Below, piece by piece: positions 31,892 to 43,991 of a stretch of 64,000 nt of DNA. The notes beneath the pieces were generated by a model. It was not told the DNA's origin. It did not search any database and saw only the letters and a program-made list of their open reading frames with translations. The DNA is taken from NCBI RefSeq assembly GCF_023898315.1, contig NC_064619.1, positions 345,536,650-345,600,649 of the forward strand, given 5' to 3'. The stretch comes from Schistocerca nitens. Lineage: Eukaryota > Arthropoda > Insecta > Orthoptera > Acrididae. Both the position numbers and the translations under genes were made by a program. How positions within the stretch are numbered: the stretch's first letter is position 1; each line of letters opens with the position of its first letter.

Positions 31892-33970
31892 GCTCGTACC
31901 TGTAACTTGTGTACTGTTACACAGTTGAGTGCGGGCAGAAACACCAAGGTGAAACCATAAGGCAACCTGAAAGTAACATACAAGTATGTGAAAAGATTGC
32001 TGAGAACCATGTGAGAAGTAGCGTTCTTTTGTCACTGTTTCACTAGAGTTTGCGACACAGGTTGATATCGATGCCAACGACTGAAATAACATACCTTTTT
32101 AGTTAGCGTCTGTATCATGATACAAGTCTCGAACTTCAGTACCCGTTCACCTACAAGCCGCCCCGAGGGAGTTCCTGCGTGTGACATACTCCGTTATGGG
32201 TATTAAGTGAGATGAAGTTAAATCGTAAGAAATGCAAATCCGAAATATAGGCACGTCTGAGAAATCCAGCTGCCTACAGAAAATGTGAACGCTTCAGCCT
32301 GGTCCACAACACTCGTAGTGTACTATCACTTCCACACGAGTGATCACCGTTGTACCTTAGAAGGCGTTCAAGAACAAAGCGTGACGGCGGCTTGAACCTT
32401 ACCGAAAATTAGCATACGCCATTAGTTGCTATTATGAGATGAGAAATGCATCAAGCAGCACTTCTAGTGTTCTGACACACTAATATTTTCAAGCCGTATG
32501 CCCATTTTAAACGTGTGATTTCGTAATGCACTGTTGTTCGAGTTTAGGCTTTCTCTGCGCACCTACCTCACGCTTTCTCCAGCAGCCTATGATCTTTCAG
32601 TACTGTTCTGAGCGCTCTGCTCTGAATGCCGTGGCTAATGTGAGAATCAAACGTGATCGTAGCAAATTGTTTAGTGAATTTTTATTCCTTCTGTTGCGAG
32701 TCGTCATCGCTGATGGTGGTGGTAAGTGATCAGTTCCGCATAAGCAAGAGAGGTACATAATTTGCAAGATATACGCTTCTTCAAGCGGAAAGAACGCGCA
32801 TACGTGTACCGCAGCTGTCGCTTGGAATCGTCAACAATGCACTTCTAGTCCGGGCTTCGGCATGCGTGAACCGCAATTTTCCTCGTTAATAGCGTATGCC
32901 TTGATTCCGTAAAATAATACATGACACGTGGGCCTCCATTCCAGATAATACGGATATCTGTCTACAGTAACAAACCAAGGTTGCACGACCATGTGATCCA
33001 GCCTTCGGATCAAATTTGGACGTGAGTGTGAGCCAGCGAACTGACTGTTTGCGTTTGGAGACAAACTGCTCTTTGAGACTACTCAGAGAGTAGCCTCAGG
33101 CTTGAAACCGGTTTTCCGTAACATTAATAAAGGAGAACTGCGGCAGAAGCGGTCTGTCTCTCAAGCATTTCCGACCAAGCAGGTGACGGCCGCAGCAGCT
33201 GAAAATAAGTAAATACAAGCTTCGATGTCTCTTCATGTATGATGCTCTGTGCTGCCCTAAATTTTAACAAATAAACAAAAGCAAGCTAATGCCCAGAATT
33301 TAATATGTTTTTCTTTTTATGACATAGTTCTCGATTTAGAGTATTCAACAAAATGTTTTCTGAAATCCATTGCAAATATTACGAAACATTTAACATTGTT
33401 ATATGTTAAAGTTTTTATCACTGGGTGGTTCTGAAATATTTAGTTTGGGCACCAAATATCTGCCTCTCGCCGTGAATGAAATTTTTGTCTTGGCTAATTC
33501 CATGTATGTGCTTTGGGCATTTTAAATGGCTATGTACAGACGTTATTAGTCAAAATTTTATTTTGATGGCTCGGTAGGTCACTACTTGATATTCACGCTA
33601 CCAAACCAAAAGTCCAAATTTTTATCCTCAGATATTTCAGTTGAATCAATAAAATTGAAAATAATATTGTTGACGTCAATGCTTCAACGATAAAAGACTT
33701 AAATGATGATTCATTTATTAATATGTTATTATTTGCTAATATGAGAATACATGAGAGTAGTTGATTTCTAACCCTAATTTATACAATTTCAATGATGGAA
33801 TTTGATCAAATGGACTGGAACATTCCTATCATTAAGGTTGATAGAAAGAGAAGTTTTTTAGAGTTGTTGGCCAGTAAAAAGGAGAGAACTGATATGTCTA
33901 CAAATGGGGTATGAACTCCTTAGCTTTGTTACCTTACGTTTTTATAACATTACATTAACGTGTATGAGTT
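31892..33970. other. No recognisable feature
   Basis: About 2 kb, AT-rich from 33200. I see no transposon termini, tRNA-like boxes or protein motifs. This is the longest stretch in the window without an assignable repeat. Confidence 0.35.
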
Positions 33971-33973
33971 AAG

Positions 33974-34240
33974 TTAGTTTTGCAGGCGAGGATCTAGAGC
34001 CTGAAAGAGTTTAATACATGCTTCATCTGGTTCCGAGTCATCAACTTCATTATCATACCAATTAAACCACTTTAGCACAACTCTGGCCTTGGAGCACGCA
34101 CAGATATCCTGTTGGAAGATGCTATCGGCGTCGGGGAAGATTACAAGCGTGAAGGAGTGCAGGTGGTCCACAATAATCGGAGCCCCATGCCAGTAACAAA
34201 AGTTAAACAATGTACTCCGAAACTTTTGTGCATGCACCAG
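33974..34240 (-). pseudogene. Tc1-like transposase fragment
   Basis: The minus strand reads HGAPIIVDHLHSFTLVIFP, DADSIFQQDICACSKARVVL and KWFNWYDNEV, resembling the block around the second catalytic Asp of Tc1 transposases. The expected QQDNAPCH is QQDICACS. No termini seen. Confidence 0.5.
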
Positions 34241-34435
34241 CATTGTACTCAGATCGCGGTATACCATGTTTTACAGAGTGGACAAACCTCCGACCTTCAC
34301 GTTCTATGATGGGACGTAGACGTCGAATCATTGTCACCTCTCTCGGGTTCACCGCCTTTCAGCCACTTTTCACCGACGCTCACGACCGTAGCATACCAAC
34401 AGCCAACCTGCTTCACCATTTCCAAGATTGTCTTT

Positions 34436-34575
34436 CCCGTTCATGAAATGTATTCACAGTTACGATTATGGGCAACCAACAGCTGTGTAACGGAATGACG
34501 ACAGTTAAAATTTATGCCGGACCGGGAGTCGAACACGGATTTTACGTTTATCGAGAGCGGTCGCCTTACCATATT
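34436..34575 (-). mobile_element. tRNA-derived SINE, family 5
   Basis: On the minus strand: tggtaaggcgaccgctctcg (A-box region), gttcgactcccggtccggca (B box) and a body with aactgtcgtcattccgttac and acagctgttggttgcccata. Short tail. No duplication identified. Confidence 0.6.
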
Positions 34576-35220
34576 TTTTTTAACTTCTACTATTTTTTTT
34601 ATTTTTTATTCCCCTGTACAGGAAAGTGAAACTACAAAAAAATCTACTTGCCACCGCCACTTATGTCCTAACAAAAAAAAAAAATAATGCACCTCTTCAG
34701 GCGTTGGTTCTTATTTACGCCTAACGCAAAACTACTAACCTTTTACTACAAGGGTGTACGTAAGGAAGAAAGTAGGTGGGAAGACATAGAGGGTAGCTAT
34801 GAAAGTGAAAGTAGTTGTGGACAGGCTTTTGTTCATTTAGTTTATTTTCTTTTTTTGTTTTTTGCGTTTTTTGTATGAATGTTTTATTTTCTTTTATTTA
34901 TTTATTTATTTGTATTTTTATTTTTTTAATTAAATTAGTCTATGTACCAGAATTCCAGGAGTCACTATTGCCTTCCGATTGGCGGAATATCCAAACGTGT
35001 CTTCTCGAAATTTTAATGGAGATTCCGTTTGTAGTACGTTTAGAACATCACGTCCGCAAAAAAACATCGGAATCTCATGGCTTGGTCGTTCCAGCTGGAA
35101 GGCGGGTCATGAAAGGGGCTCTGTAGAAAACTGGAAAAGAATTACTTGTATCTGGGGTTACTAACAAGTGCACACTTTCGATCGATAACCGTTGGGCCAA
35201 AAAGGTAGCGGACCAGGTAT

Positions 35221-38124
35221 TCAGTTCACAGCGTTAGTTTTTGTTGCTGGGTAATAAATCACATCCGGAAATAAAAGCGTCAGGAAAGTGATCCGAGCAG
35301 GTGTCTGTCGGGTAAGAAAAGCCCAGATACGCTGCGCGAGCCTCCAGACGTCAGTCGACGGACCACGTGAGAATCGATGAGCGTCCGTGTCATCTACACC
35401 ACAGTGAACACAGAGGTGTGTGTCAGCAAGGCGGATGCGGCGCAAACGAAATTGGTTGACCTGTTTGCGATTGACGATGCTATACAAGGTGGACTGGACT
35501 CTGGTGTCGAGATAACCAGCATGCACCGCTTTCCATACACGACACCATATTATCTGGGGAAGGGTGTTCGATGCGGTTGGAGGTTCGACACATTTGCGAT
35601 GTGTCATGTACAGTCTTTGTACGGAGTATACGTGGGAGGGGCAAGGAGGGCCGGATGTAAATTGGGCCACATGGCGAATGCGCGAGGCGTGATGGATATT
35701 CACGTATTTCGCACGCTGTACAATGTCAAGGGATCTAAGCCGGTGGTCCACAAGGCCATTAAATTCATTAAATCAATGCCCGAACAGCGGAAGCAGGTGG
35801 CCACACTTAGAGGAGTGACATATCTCTCAGGTAGACCCTCACCAATCAGCAGAACCTTCGGTTTGGAAATGTTAAGAGAACTGCCCGATTCCTCCCCAAA
35901 TGTCGCCATCCAAGTGAGGGCCGCGTGAACATCGTCTTCATTGCGGAGGTAGAGGACTATATCGTGAGCATAGGCTATACAACAGAAGCGGTGCCCATGC
36001 AATGTCAGGCCCACCAGGAGTTAGAGAAGCCCCCGAAGTAGAGGTTCTAATGCGAAAGTATACAGTATCGTGGAAAGTGGGCATCCCTGTCGGACAGAGA
36101 GCTCGATCGCTAGAGGCGCCGTGAGGCGACCGTTACAGAGTATTCTTGAAGTCGCGCCGCTCAAGAGCCGTATTACCACTGTTACTATAAGAGCCGGTAA
36201 ACCCATGTGTTGGAGGACCGATTTCAGAAAGATAAGGTTGACATGGTCGAATGTCTGACTGAAGTCAAGCGATGCTAATGCGCCAGGTAAACGTTGCGAC
36301 CGCGCGAGCGTGATCATGTCCCTGTAACGGCAAAGGGCGCTATGGATGTTGCTGTCACCGCCCAGCGAAGTCTCATCAAGGGAGACGACGTATCTTGCTG
36401 CCTTCTTGAATCGTGAGGCCAACAAACGGATAAAATTTTCATGTCGCTGTTGAGTAGAATGATGGTAATCACAGATCCGTAATCGTCCATGTTGCTTAGG
36501 GACCAGGATGATGACTCCATCAAGGAAGGGGGCTTGGAGCGTTGTTGTGGGTGACATCACTTGACCATAGATGGACGTCCAAGTAGGTACAAAAAGATAG
36601 CTAAGACACTTGTAAACTTCGAGGGGGAAGCCGCTAGGTACAGGGGACTTGTTGGCAGCTCCCACCTTGATAGCGCCTAGGACTTCATAAGAGGTCACTT
36701 ATTCTTGAAGTTCTTGAGCCACATCATCTGGCATGGTGTTGACAGTCAGTGCTGCTACCTCCCTAATTAAGGTCGGAGGATGTGGTACGGCAGCATACAG
36801 CCGGCGGAAATGAGAATAGAAAGCGTGACCAATGGCGCATTGCGTAGTGTATCGTCTTCCTTCCGTGTAGGTGAGGTCGTGGATAAGAGCTCGACGACGA
36901 CGTCGGGGTTCTGTGAGCAAGTGGTGTATCGATGGCGTTTCGTGAGGCAGATGGTCTCGGTTGCAGGATCTGCCAAGCGTCCCTTCCAACCGTCGTCCAA
37001 TGAGCGAAATGATCTGCGCTTTTGCACGATGCACTATTGTCTGACAGACAGGAGAGAATGCCATCGAAGTGCAGTCACGAAGCACAATATAATAAAAGTC
37101 CATGGTCCTTGCTTGCCAAAATTTGAAGTGTTTGCCATCAGTGCCCTGCGTCGAGCGGGTTTAACGCAGGATAGCCACCAGGATAAGGTGTATGTGTATG
37201 TGGGGCGACGTCGACGGCAGACGGCCGACATATCCTCAACGATCCGTCCGCAATCAGTGTCAGTCAGGTAGGAAACGTTTAATTTCCACAGATCGCGGCT
37301 GTGCCACACCTGTTCCCGGGCGAGGACGACATTACAGATGTAGGCGTCGTGATCAGAGAAAGCCAGAGGCCATACTTCGGGAGTCGAGTGCCACCAGCAA
37401 AGGAACGTGTGAGGTATATACGGTCGAGGCGACTGGACGAATGCGCCGTATAGTATGAACCTATGTCCATGTGTCAACAAGCTGAAGTCTGTCGATGTTG
37501 CCGGAGAGGGCCGCACACGGGGAATAACGTGGAAGTTGGTCATCATGCCCTTGTGTGGAAATCGCTACCGAGGACCATTTCATCCAGGGGATCCTCAAAA
37601 AGCGGCGTTACCCAGTCAGCAAAGAAGGTGTGTCGGTCACGACGTCGACTGGAGCCGGACGGCGCATGTACATTGAGGATGCAGACGCCGAACAGCGTGA
37701 GAGCCACACCGCTAGCATTAGGAAGGTACACTACATATTCAGCTGGGAGCCCAGAATGGATGAGGATGGTCGCTCCACTACTGTTGTCAGAAGCATGGGA
37801 GATGTGTGCCGTGTAGCCAGTGGGGGTGCAAAAATCAGAGACCATCACTTCTTGGAGGAGGGAAGTGTCGAGATCAGGAGCATAAATGGTCCCTCGGAAC
37901 ATTGCCAGTTTGTGGGAAGCCCGAATGGTGGACAGATTAATCGTCGTGATGCAGTAGTGTTGTAGGTGTGCTCCCACCCTTGGACAGATGTTCCGGCGGA
38001 GATGTCTGGCCGGCCTGTAACATCTGGTGCAGCCACTGTAGCCGCAATCACTGGGTCGAAGGTGGGTCAGGCACCTACAAGGGGCACTTCCTAACGGGAG
38101 GGCCACCATCTCGATCTTCTCCAT
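35221..38124 (-). pseudogene. ORF2 of Tx1/L1-like LINE: APE endonuclease and reverse transcriptase
   Basis: Endonuclease part: INVHAPSGSSRRRDRHTFF-like block and MVLGSDFH near 37550-37640, then PLAFSDHDAYICNVVLAREQ near 37320-37380 with the S-D-H motif. RT part: VPSGFPLEVYKCL near 36600-36640, LASLDFSQTFDHVN near 36240-36280 (motif A), LSVRQGCPLSTILYTFALEP near 36030-36090, and CIAYAHDIVLY near 35950-35980, where the catalytic Y-A-D-D is YAHD. The C-terminal part has a Cys/His motif CVHCGVDDTDAHRF near 35365-35405. Several frameshifts and stops; not functional. Confidence 0.75.
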
Positions 38125-38261
38125 CGTCGGGCATCATCAGCTCAGGAGACTGGAACAGGTGACAAGCAACTGTGACACACATCGAGGGCGGGTTGTTGTG
38201 ACACTGCTGTAGTGTGGTCCAGGGATTCTCCCTCCATGGGATCCATCGTTGTTGGGTGGGA

Positions 38262-39130
38262 TCATTCCTCAGATGGGACATCAGGAGCGGCCACTCCTGT
38301 CGTCAGAGTACTCGAAAGGAGATCACTGAGTTGTATCCGCCCCACTGCCTGTGATACCACATGAGGTAGTGTGTCGTCGGATGGCGTTTGACTTCTCTTC
38401 TTCCGTTTTCGGGGCGACCGCTGGTATCGGAGGTGCTGTTCTGCATCAGAATGTTTACGTTCAATGTCCAAGGTCGCGCCCGTCTGAAGGAAAGCAGAGG
38501 TAGGCACCGCACTCGCATCGATGACCATCGCAGTGAGCGAGCTAATCATCGAGCTCTGGAGAGTTGGTGGCCTCATAGCCGTCGGAGGAGATGGTGCCGG
38601 TGAGGCCGTGGCAGCACCGTCATTTCCAGTGGTGAGTGCCGGGGAGAGAACAGGTGATCGCTCAAGTGACGCATCAGGGCTGCTTACGGCTGTGGCGTAG
38701 CTGACTGGTAAAGAAGTGACTGTCGCTTTGGGAGCTGAGGCACTGGTCGGAACCTGAAGCAAACGTCGGCGGAGAAAGTCTAACCGAACATGGCCCTCTT
38801 GTCCGCAACCGGCACACGTCCGCGGCAGGCCATCATAGATAACAATGGCTCACACGCCACCTATCAGCAGATAGGATGGTACATGTTTGGAGAGTTCGGT
38901 TTTGATTTGGCGGACATCATTCAACACTTGATATGTCGTGAAGATCTGCCATTTTCCAGCGATGTGCCCCACAACGTATCTTAAGGTCGGAAAGCTTCGA
39001 CGACCACGTTTTGTAGCACTTCGAAAGGAAGCTCAAAAACCCGAATTGTTCGAAGACCTAAACCAGCAGGGCCTACGTTACCTTTCCGATATCCCCGTCA
39101 GTATGCTGCAACTTGAGTCCGTATGTGTGT
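38262..39130 (-). pseudogene. ORF1 (gag-like) of the Tx1/L1-like LINE
   Basis: The minus strand reads GLRTIRVFELPFEVLQNVVV near 39000-39070, then in broken frames a zinc-knuckle-like CGQEGHVRL near 38780-38810, then a Ser/Pro/Ala-rich C-terminal region with a basic run SPRKRKKRSQTP. Such proteins bind the LINE RNA. Disrupted by stops. Confidence 0.5.
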
Positions 39131-39170
39131 TGTCGAACTACCTAACACCATGCTTCCTCCGTCGTCATTT

Positions 39171-39508
39171 TAATATATACAATACTGCAAGTATCAATAT
39201 CACTTCGCGAATGAATTGTTCAATTTCATAAGCGCTTGGTCGTGCATGTTCGGCTTGGAATGTCTCTTTAAGTGTCGCTCGGCGGTAACAGTGCGTCATG
39301 AGGTGCAGTAGTAATAGACGCAACAAAACATGAAATACCGCGACGCAGAAGTAAACAACTGCGGTGCGCCGTCCGGCGCGCGGAGCCGGTCCGCACGCGG
39401 CCACGGCCGAAAGGCGACTGACCAGTAAGCTACCCGTGTACGCTGCAGGGCTAGACCCAGATTTCCATATGTCGTCAACATTGTGTCTACAATTCCCGTT
39501 CGGGGGAG
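39171..39508. other. Unassigned; short CpG-rich patch at 39350-39430
   Basis: No coding or repeat signal beyond a GC-rich patch (gtccggcgcgcggagccggt). Confidence 0.3.
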
Positions 39509-39739
39509 CCTGTGTTGTTCAGAATTACGATGCAACGTTGCTTCGGTGCGACGAGCGCCGTTATGAAATACAAGAAACGTGTTCGCAGTTGGGAACGGTT
39601 GTTCATTCCAGATGTTGGTTGTCCATATTCGCAATTACGGATATATTTCATGTATTTCACAATGGCTGCAGTCGCCGCAGTGCCTGTTCCTGTATGTGAA
39701 TACGAAGCAACATTGCGTCGTAACTCTGAACAACACAGG
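39509..39739. mobile_element. Small foldback MITE
   Basis: Its two ends are inverted copies over about 35 bp: cctgtgttgttcagaattac at the left, and the inverse of cctgtgttgttcagagttac at the right. Inner sequences (gttatgaaatacaagaaacg against ttcatgtatttcacaatgg) also pair, so most of the 231 bp can fold on itself. No target-site duplication is obvious. Confidence 0.6.
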
Positions 39740-40087
39740 TACTGCAATATTGTATTCTATTGTAAGATTCCCATTCGTCTCTGCTCCGCTTGTCGCGTCA
39801 AGTGCCCGCAACACTACCAGGAGGCATTCCATCCCGCAACGGGCAGCGATCATAATGTTTTGGCTCATTAGTATATTTCTTTGATGGAGTACGGTTCTTC
39901 ACACTGTGCTGCTCTTCAGCACTGTTGTAGTGAATGGACTGCTGCCCTCGGACAAATTCGTTCTTACAATCTGTATTAGCCAACTAGGACCCCTCCCACG
40001 AATACAGTTGTTCGTGTGACTGCTGACTCTGACAACGGTGATTTTACCCGAGTCGAGATGAATTGATGCTTGACATCATTTCTCCCT
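39740..40087. other. No recognisable feature
   Basis: Nothing identifiable between the MITE and the SINE. Confidence 0.35.
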
Positions 40088-40365
40088 ACAAATGGTTCAA
40101 ATAGCTCTAAGCAATACGGGACTTAACATCTAAGGTCATCAGTCATCCAGACTTAGAACTACTTAAACTTAACTAACGAAAGGACTTCACACACATCCAT
40201 GCCTGAGGCAGGATTCGAACCTGCGACCGTAGCGGTCGAGCGGTTCTAGACTGAAGCGTCTAGAACCGCTCGCCCACAGCGGCCGGCGCAGGATTCGAAC
40301 CTGAGACCGTAGCAGCAGCGCGGTTCCAGACTGAAGCGCCTAGAGCCACTCGGCCACAGCGGCCG
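40088..40365 (-). mobile_element. Family 1 SINE with two tandem tRNA-like heads
   Basis: A normal family 1 tail (40088-40197) is followed by one head with B box (ggattcgaacc in plus orientation, 40211-40221) and, directly after it, a second head with its own B box at 40290-40300 ending agcggccg. The first head contains a perfect 14-bp inverted repeat, cgagcggttctaga at 40237-40250 and its inverse at 40259-40272, with an 8-base loop. No clear target-site duplication. Confidence 0.85.
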
Positions 40366-42654
40366 TCCATTCCTCATTACAAACTCATTGTCTGTGCGAA
40401 ATGGGTACGAGGTATCCTACGACTACTGCGCCGATGATATGCTGAGATCTCGTTTTCTCGTTTAGCATGGAACTCAGACAGCTAGAACAAGGAACAAACC
40501 CATTACTTTTCACGCGCAGTTGCTCCTGGTTCTGTTGTCCATATGTATGTACCATTGTTACTCCTTTGAAACACACTCGCTCACCTTGTCATTCTGTATA
40601 CATACACCATCGGTGCAAAAAGTACCATGTATGAACTTACTCCTGGTGCATAGCAACGGCAGTGCAGTAGTTACGGTAGCAGCTTGAATCAAAAAATGTC
40701 AACAACTTTGTGAATTCGAACAGTTAGTATTGAGCAGGCAGTGTTACGTAGCGGACGTGTGGCCGTAGTGTGTCAGTGTTTTTGTGTCATAGATCGCAGT
40801 GGAGCAACATCTATAAATCAGGTGTTCAAGATATTCTATAGAATGTTTTGAAGAAATAAAGGTGAGTGAAAAGTTGGGTCCGTACACCTTTACTCCCGAA
40901 CAAAATCAACGGGCGCATGGAATGTACTTACGAACTGACTGTAATGCAAAACGCGCACAATTCTCTGCTAGGAAAAATTATCAAGGGTGACAAGATTTGA
41001 TGTTACAATACGAACCTACCACAAAATGACAAAGTGCAGAAATTCACATGAAGAGACAACGCGACATTGACATGGTTGTGTTAATGTTCTGCGTGTTTTA
41101 CGTAAGTGAGGGGAGGGAGGGGGAGACACTGCCATTTTCTTGAGAACCCGTTTCCCGTCCGATCGGCGCCTCGAACATAAGTTTCCTGTTACAGTGACGG
41201 ATATTCTGCAAAGGCAAAGGGCCTTTCGCCATCGCTCTCTGCCGAAAACGCGTCCGCTGCGTGCTTCTTGCTTCTTGCAAGCCGGGTACAGATCCTGCTA
41301 AATAGTAGGCTAGAGTTTTAATTGCTGAGCGGAGATGAAAATAATTGGCCTTTGACGTATGTTTTGTCACCGTTCTGGAAAGCACAAGGACATGCCGTGC
41401 TCGAGTGTTGCGTGCAGACTGTAAACTCGCCGCTACGTGGCCGGTCATTTAAAAAGCGGCCACCTGTGCACCAGATTTACACAGGTGTGCCGCCGCTAAG
41501 AGTGCATAATCGGTTGTGCTTGTTCTTTTTCTCTGTCGTAACTTAGCGTCTTCGCGACCGTTTCTGCTTAGTGCAAATGATGAATGATTGCTGCACAGGT
41601 TTTTACGTTGCACTTCGCGAATGCGTCACGGACCAGCGTTGCCAAGAGCTGGTTATGACCGCTCCTCGAATTCCTTCCAGTTTGCTTTCCTGGTTATTTA
41701 TGTACGTCAATAAATACCCGCTTTCATCGCTGGATTCTTAAAGCACTACCATTCATTAATATACAGCTATTTCTTGTTTTTACTTCCTTATTAGTGAAAC
41801 GGCGCTTCCAACGCCGTATAAGGTCGTTTAACAGCCAGTTTTAACGATCGATTATATGGTCGCCCAATGTGTCGCCAACATTATACCTACTCGTACTCTG
41901 GGCTATGCTTTAGGACACACAATTTTTTCGCAAAGCAGACATCATGATAACACATAAAAATCGTAAATGATATATATCTTGCAGTATACAGCTGTAGAGA
42001 AGACTTAATTTGTACCGAATTTATGAGTGTATATTCATCAGTTTTCTAATCGCGTCAGATCACGATCTTCAAACCTAATGAGGTGGCGTTTCAATTAAGA
42101 CACTAGGCTCATATTCAGGATGAGAGGGATTCATATCTCCACTCAGAAACACTGATTTTGATATTTCAGTTCTTTTTTCTCAATCACTTAAGGCCAACAG
42201 TGGGAATGATGCCTCTGAAAACGCCACAGCCGACTTCCTCCTGCATTCTTGTTCAATCGGATATTGTTCTCGTATCGAAAGGCCTTCTTTTAGAAAAGAC
42301 GTTGCAATCGAATTTTCAATTTTCCACCCCAGCTGGAGTACTGTATTTCATGCTGAACGTCAGTACCCCCAACCGACAAGAAAAGAATTTCGGACAACTG
42401 TGACAAGGTGGTAAGATATGGGAGCTGTTATGTCGTCCAGTAGTTCAGCCGAAAGGGCCATCCTCTCAGAAGGCAAAAATCTTGTGCAAGAAAGCAAAAA
42501 GCAGCATCAGAAAGTGTCTTTTAGGTTCTTGCGGAGCCATTTTGTTCCCCGTCGCGCCCATTTCCACTATTCACGAATAGCAGTCGCTCTCGCTTGCTCC
42601 AATCGTGAAACCTCACAACTTCACACCAGTTTTTTTTAAATTTGGAAATTTATG
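40366..42654. other. No recognisable feature
   Basis: About 2.3 kb. Scattered short open frames without recognised motifs. No inverted repeats or tRNA-like boxes seen. Confidence 0.35.
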
Positions 42655-42832
42655 GTAAGATTTTATGGGACCAAACTGCTGAGGTCATCGGTCCCTAAGC
42701 TTACACACCATTTAAACTAACTTAAACTTACTCTATGGACGACACACACACCCATGCCCGAGGGAGGACTCGAACCTCCGACGGGGGCAGCCGCGCGGAC
42801 CGTGACAAGGCGCCTCAGACCAAGACACCATT
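42655..42832 (-). mobile_element. tRNA-derived SINE, family 4-like
   Basis: On the minus strand: ttggtctgaggcgccttgtc (A-box region), aggttcgagtcctccctcgg (B box), gggtgtgtgtgtcgtccata, and a tail ending tttggtcccataaaatctta. Its head lies partly inside the 139-bp duplication that follows. Confidence 0.82.
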
Positions 42833-43073
42833 CTTGTTTCTGTTATTGCTTTAAATAGCTTTAAATATTGTGAAGCTGCTTTCGGTACAGCATTAATGAA
42901 AACCCAAAAGTACATGTCTTTTCATGTCAGTTACCGGACCGTGACAAGGCGCCTCAGACCAAGACACCATTCTTGTTTCTGTTATTGCTTTAAATAGCTT
43001 TAAATATTGTGAAGCTGCTTTCGGTACAGCATTAATGAAAACCCAAAAGTACATGTCTTTTCATGTCAGTTAC
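42796..43073. repeat. Perfect tandem duplication, 2 x 139 bp
   Basis: 42796-42934 and 42935-43073 are identical over all 139 bases by eye. The unit starts in the SINE head (cggaccgtgacaaggcgcct) and runs into flanking sequence (catgtcttttcatgtcagtt). The copying therefore came after the SINE insertion. Confidence 0.93.
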
Positions 43074-43274
43074 CGGTAAAATGCTACATTACGAATCCAA
43101 AATGTGTCTCCTTTATCACTTCTTTAGCTTCTAGCAACTTGAAAAATGCCGAGTCTCAAAGTGATTCGGAATCCACGCTAAACTGTAGGTCACCTCCATA
43201 ACTGGTTGCGTAAGTCAGTTCGAAGGTTGGAGAACGGCAGCGGCATAACACCTCTATTTAGACCATGCAAAATA

Positions 43275-43336
43275 AAACACTCTCTGCCAGGCACTTAAAT
43301 GTGATTTGTAGAGTATCCATGTAGATGTAGATGTAA
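43275..43336 (+). mobile_element. Jockey-clade LINE, extreme 3' end
   Basis: ctctgccaggcacttaaatg followed by tgatttgtagagtatccatg and a TAGATG repeat, the same end as at 1063-1117. Only the tail is present. Confidence 0.75.
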
Positions 43337-43989
43337 CTCAACCTTCGGACTGATGATTGCTTAAGCTGTTCCTTCAAGCGAAGAATCGAGGGACTTTTTC
43401 AGTCGCATTAAGTACTTTTTGCGTTTCTACTGTCAATGAAAATATTTGGACGAATGCAGGACTCTGAGACTTCCTATGCAACTTTTTTCCAAATTCTTTT
43501 CCTTTCTTTCATATTTGTTTCTCAGATCCCTACAATTAAGCGAAATTGATAGAACATATAATACAAACTTGCGAAGTTGTTGCTAGGTTTTGAATATCTA
43601 TCAAAGTGCGAATACGCCGTAAATTTAAAAAAAAGTACAATGTTTAGTTCCATAAACAAATTAGTAATGCGATCAGATCGTTGATTTTGTGGAATATCGT
43701 GTAGATTGTGAACACTTTGAGCGCTATGATTTACAAATGGCATAGCAAAAGAAAACTACACTTCTATGAACCTGTATAGTTGTAACAAACATCTCACTTT
43801 GCATGAAAACGAGTACACAACGGGGCTTATAGCTTCGTGCAGCTCCATGAGATTGTAGACCCAGACTGTACAATTGCTCAAAAATACAATAGTCATAATA
43901 CGTACGGAATGGAAAACTGCCATTCCGCCAGTTGCATCATCTCGATCACCTAACTTTCCTGCTGAAAGATCGTGCATAGCAGCGTGAAG
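43337..43989. other. No recognisable feature
   Basis: AT-rich sequence up to the Tc1 left end. Nothing identified. Confidence 0.35.
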
Positions 43990-43991
43990 TA

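Larger units (their letters stand above)
34850..39170 (-). mobile_element. Tx1/L1-like LINE, decayed, nearly full length
   Basis: On the minus strand ORF1 remnants (39130-38262) come before an endonuclease-RT ORF2 (38124-35221). The 3' region ends in an AT-rich stretch at about 34830-34935 that on the minus strand is a run of aaat/aaaat units, a plausible poly(A)-like tail. The exact 5' end is unclear. Confidence 0.65.

Noticed and set aside
35377..35928. Plus-strand open frame of 183 codons
   Set aside because: It is the antisense of the Tx1/L1-like RT C-terminal region, whose minus-strand reading has clear RT and Cys/His motifs.
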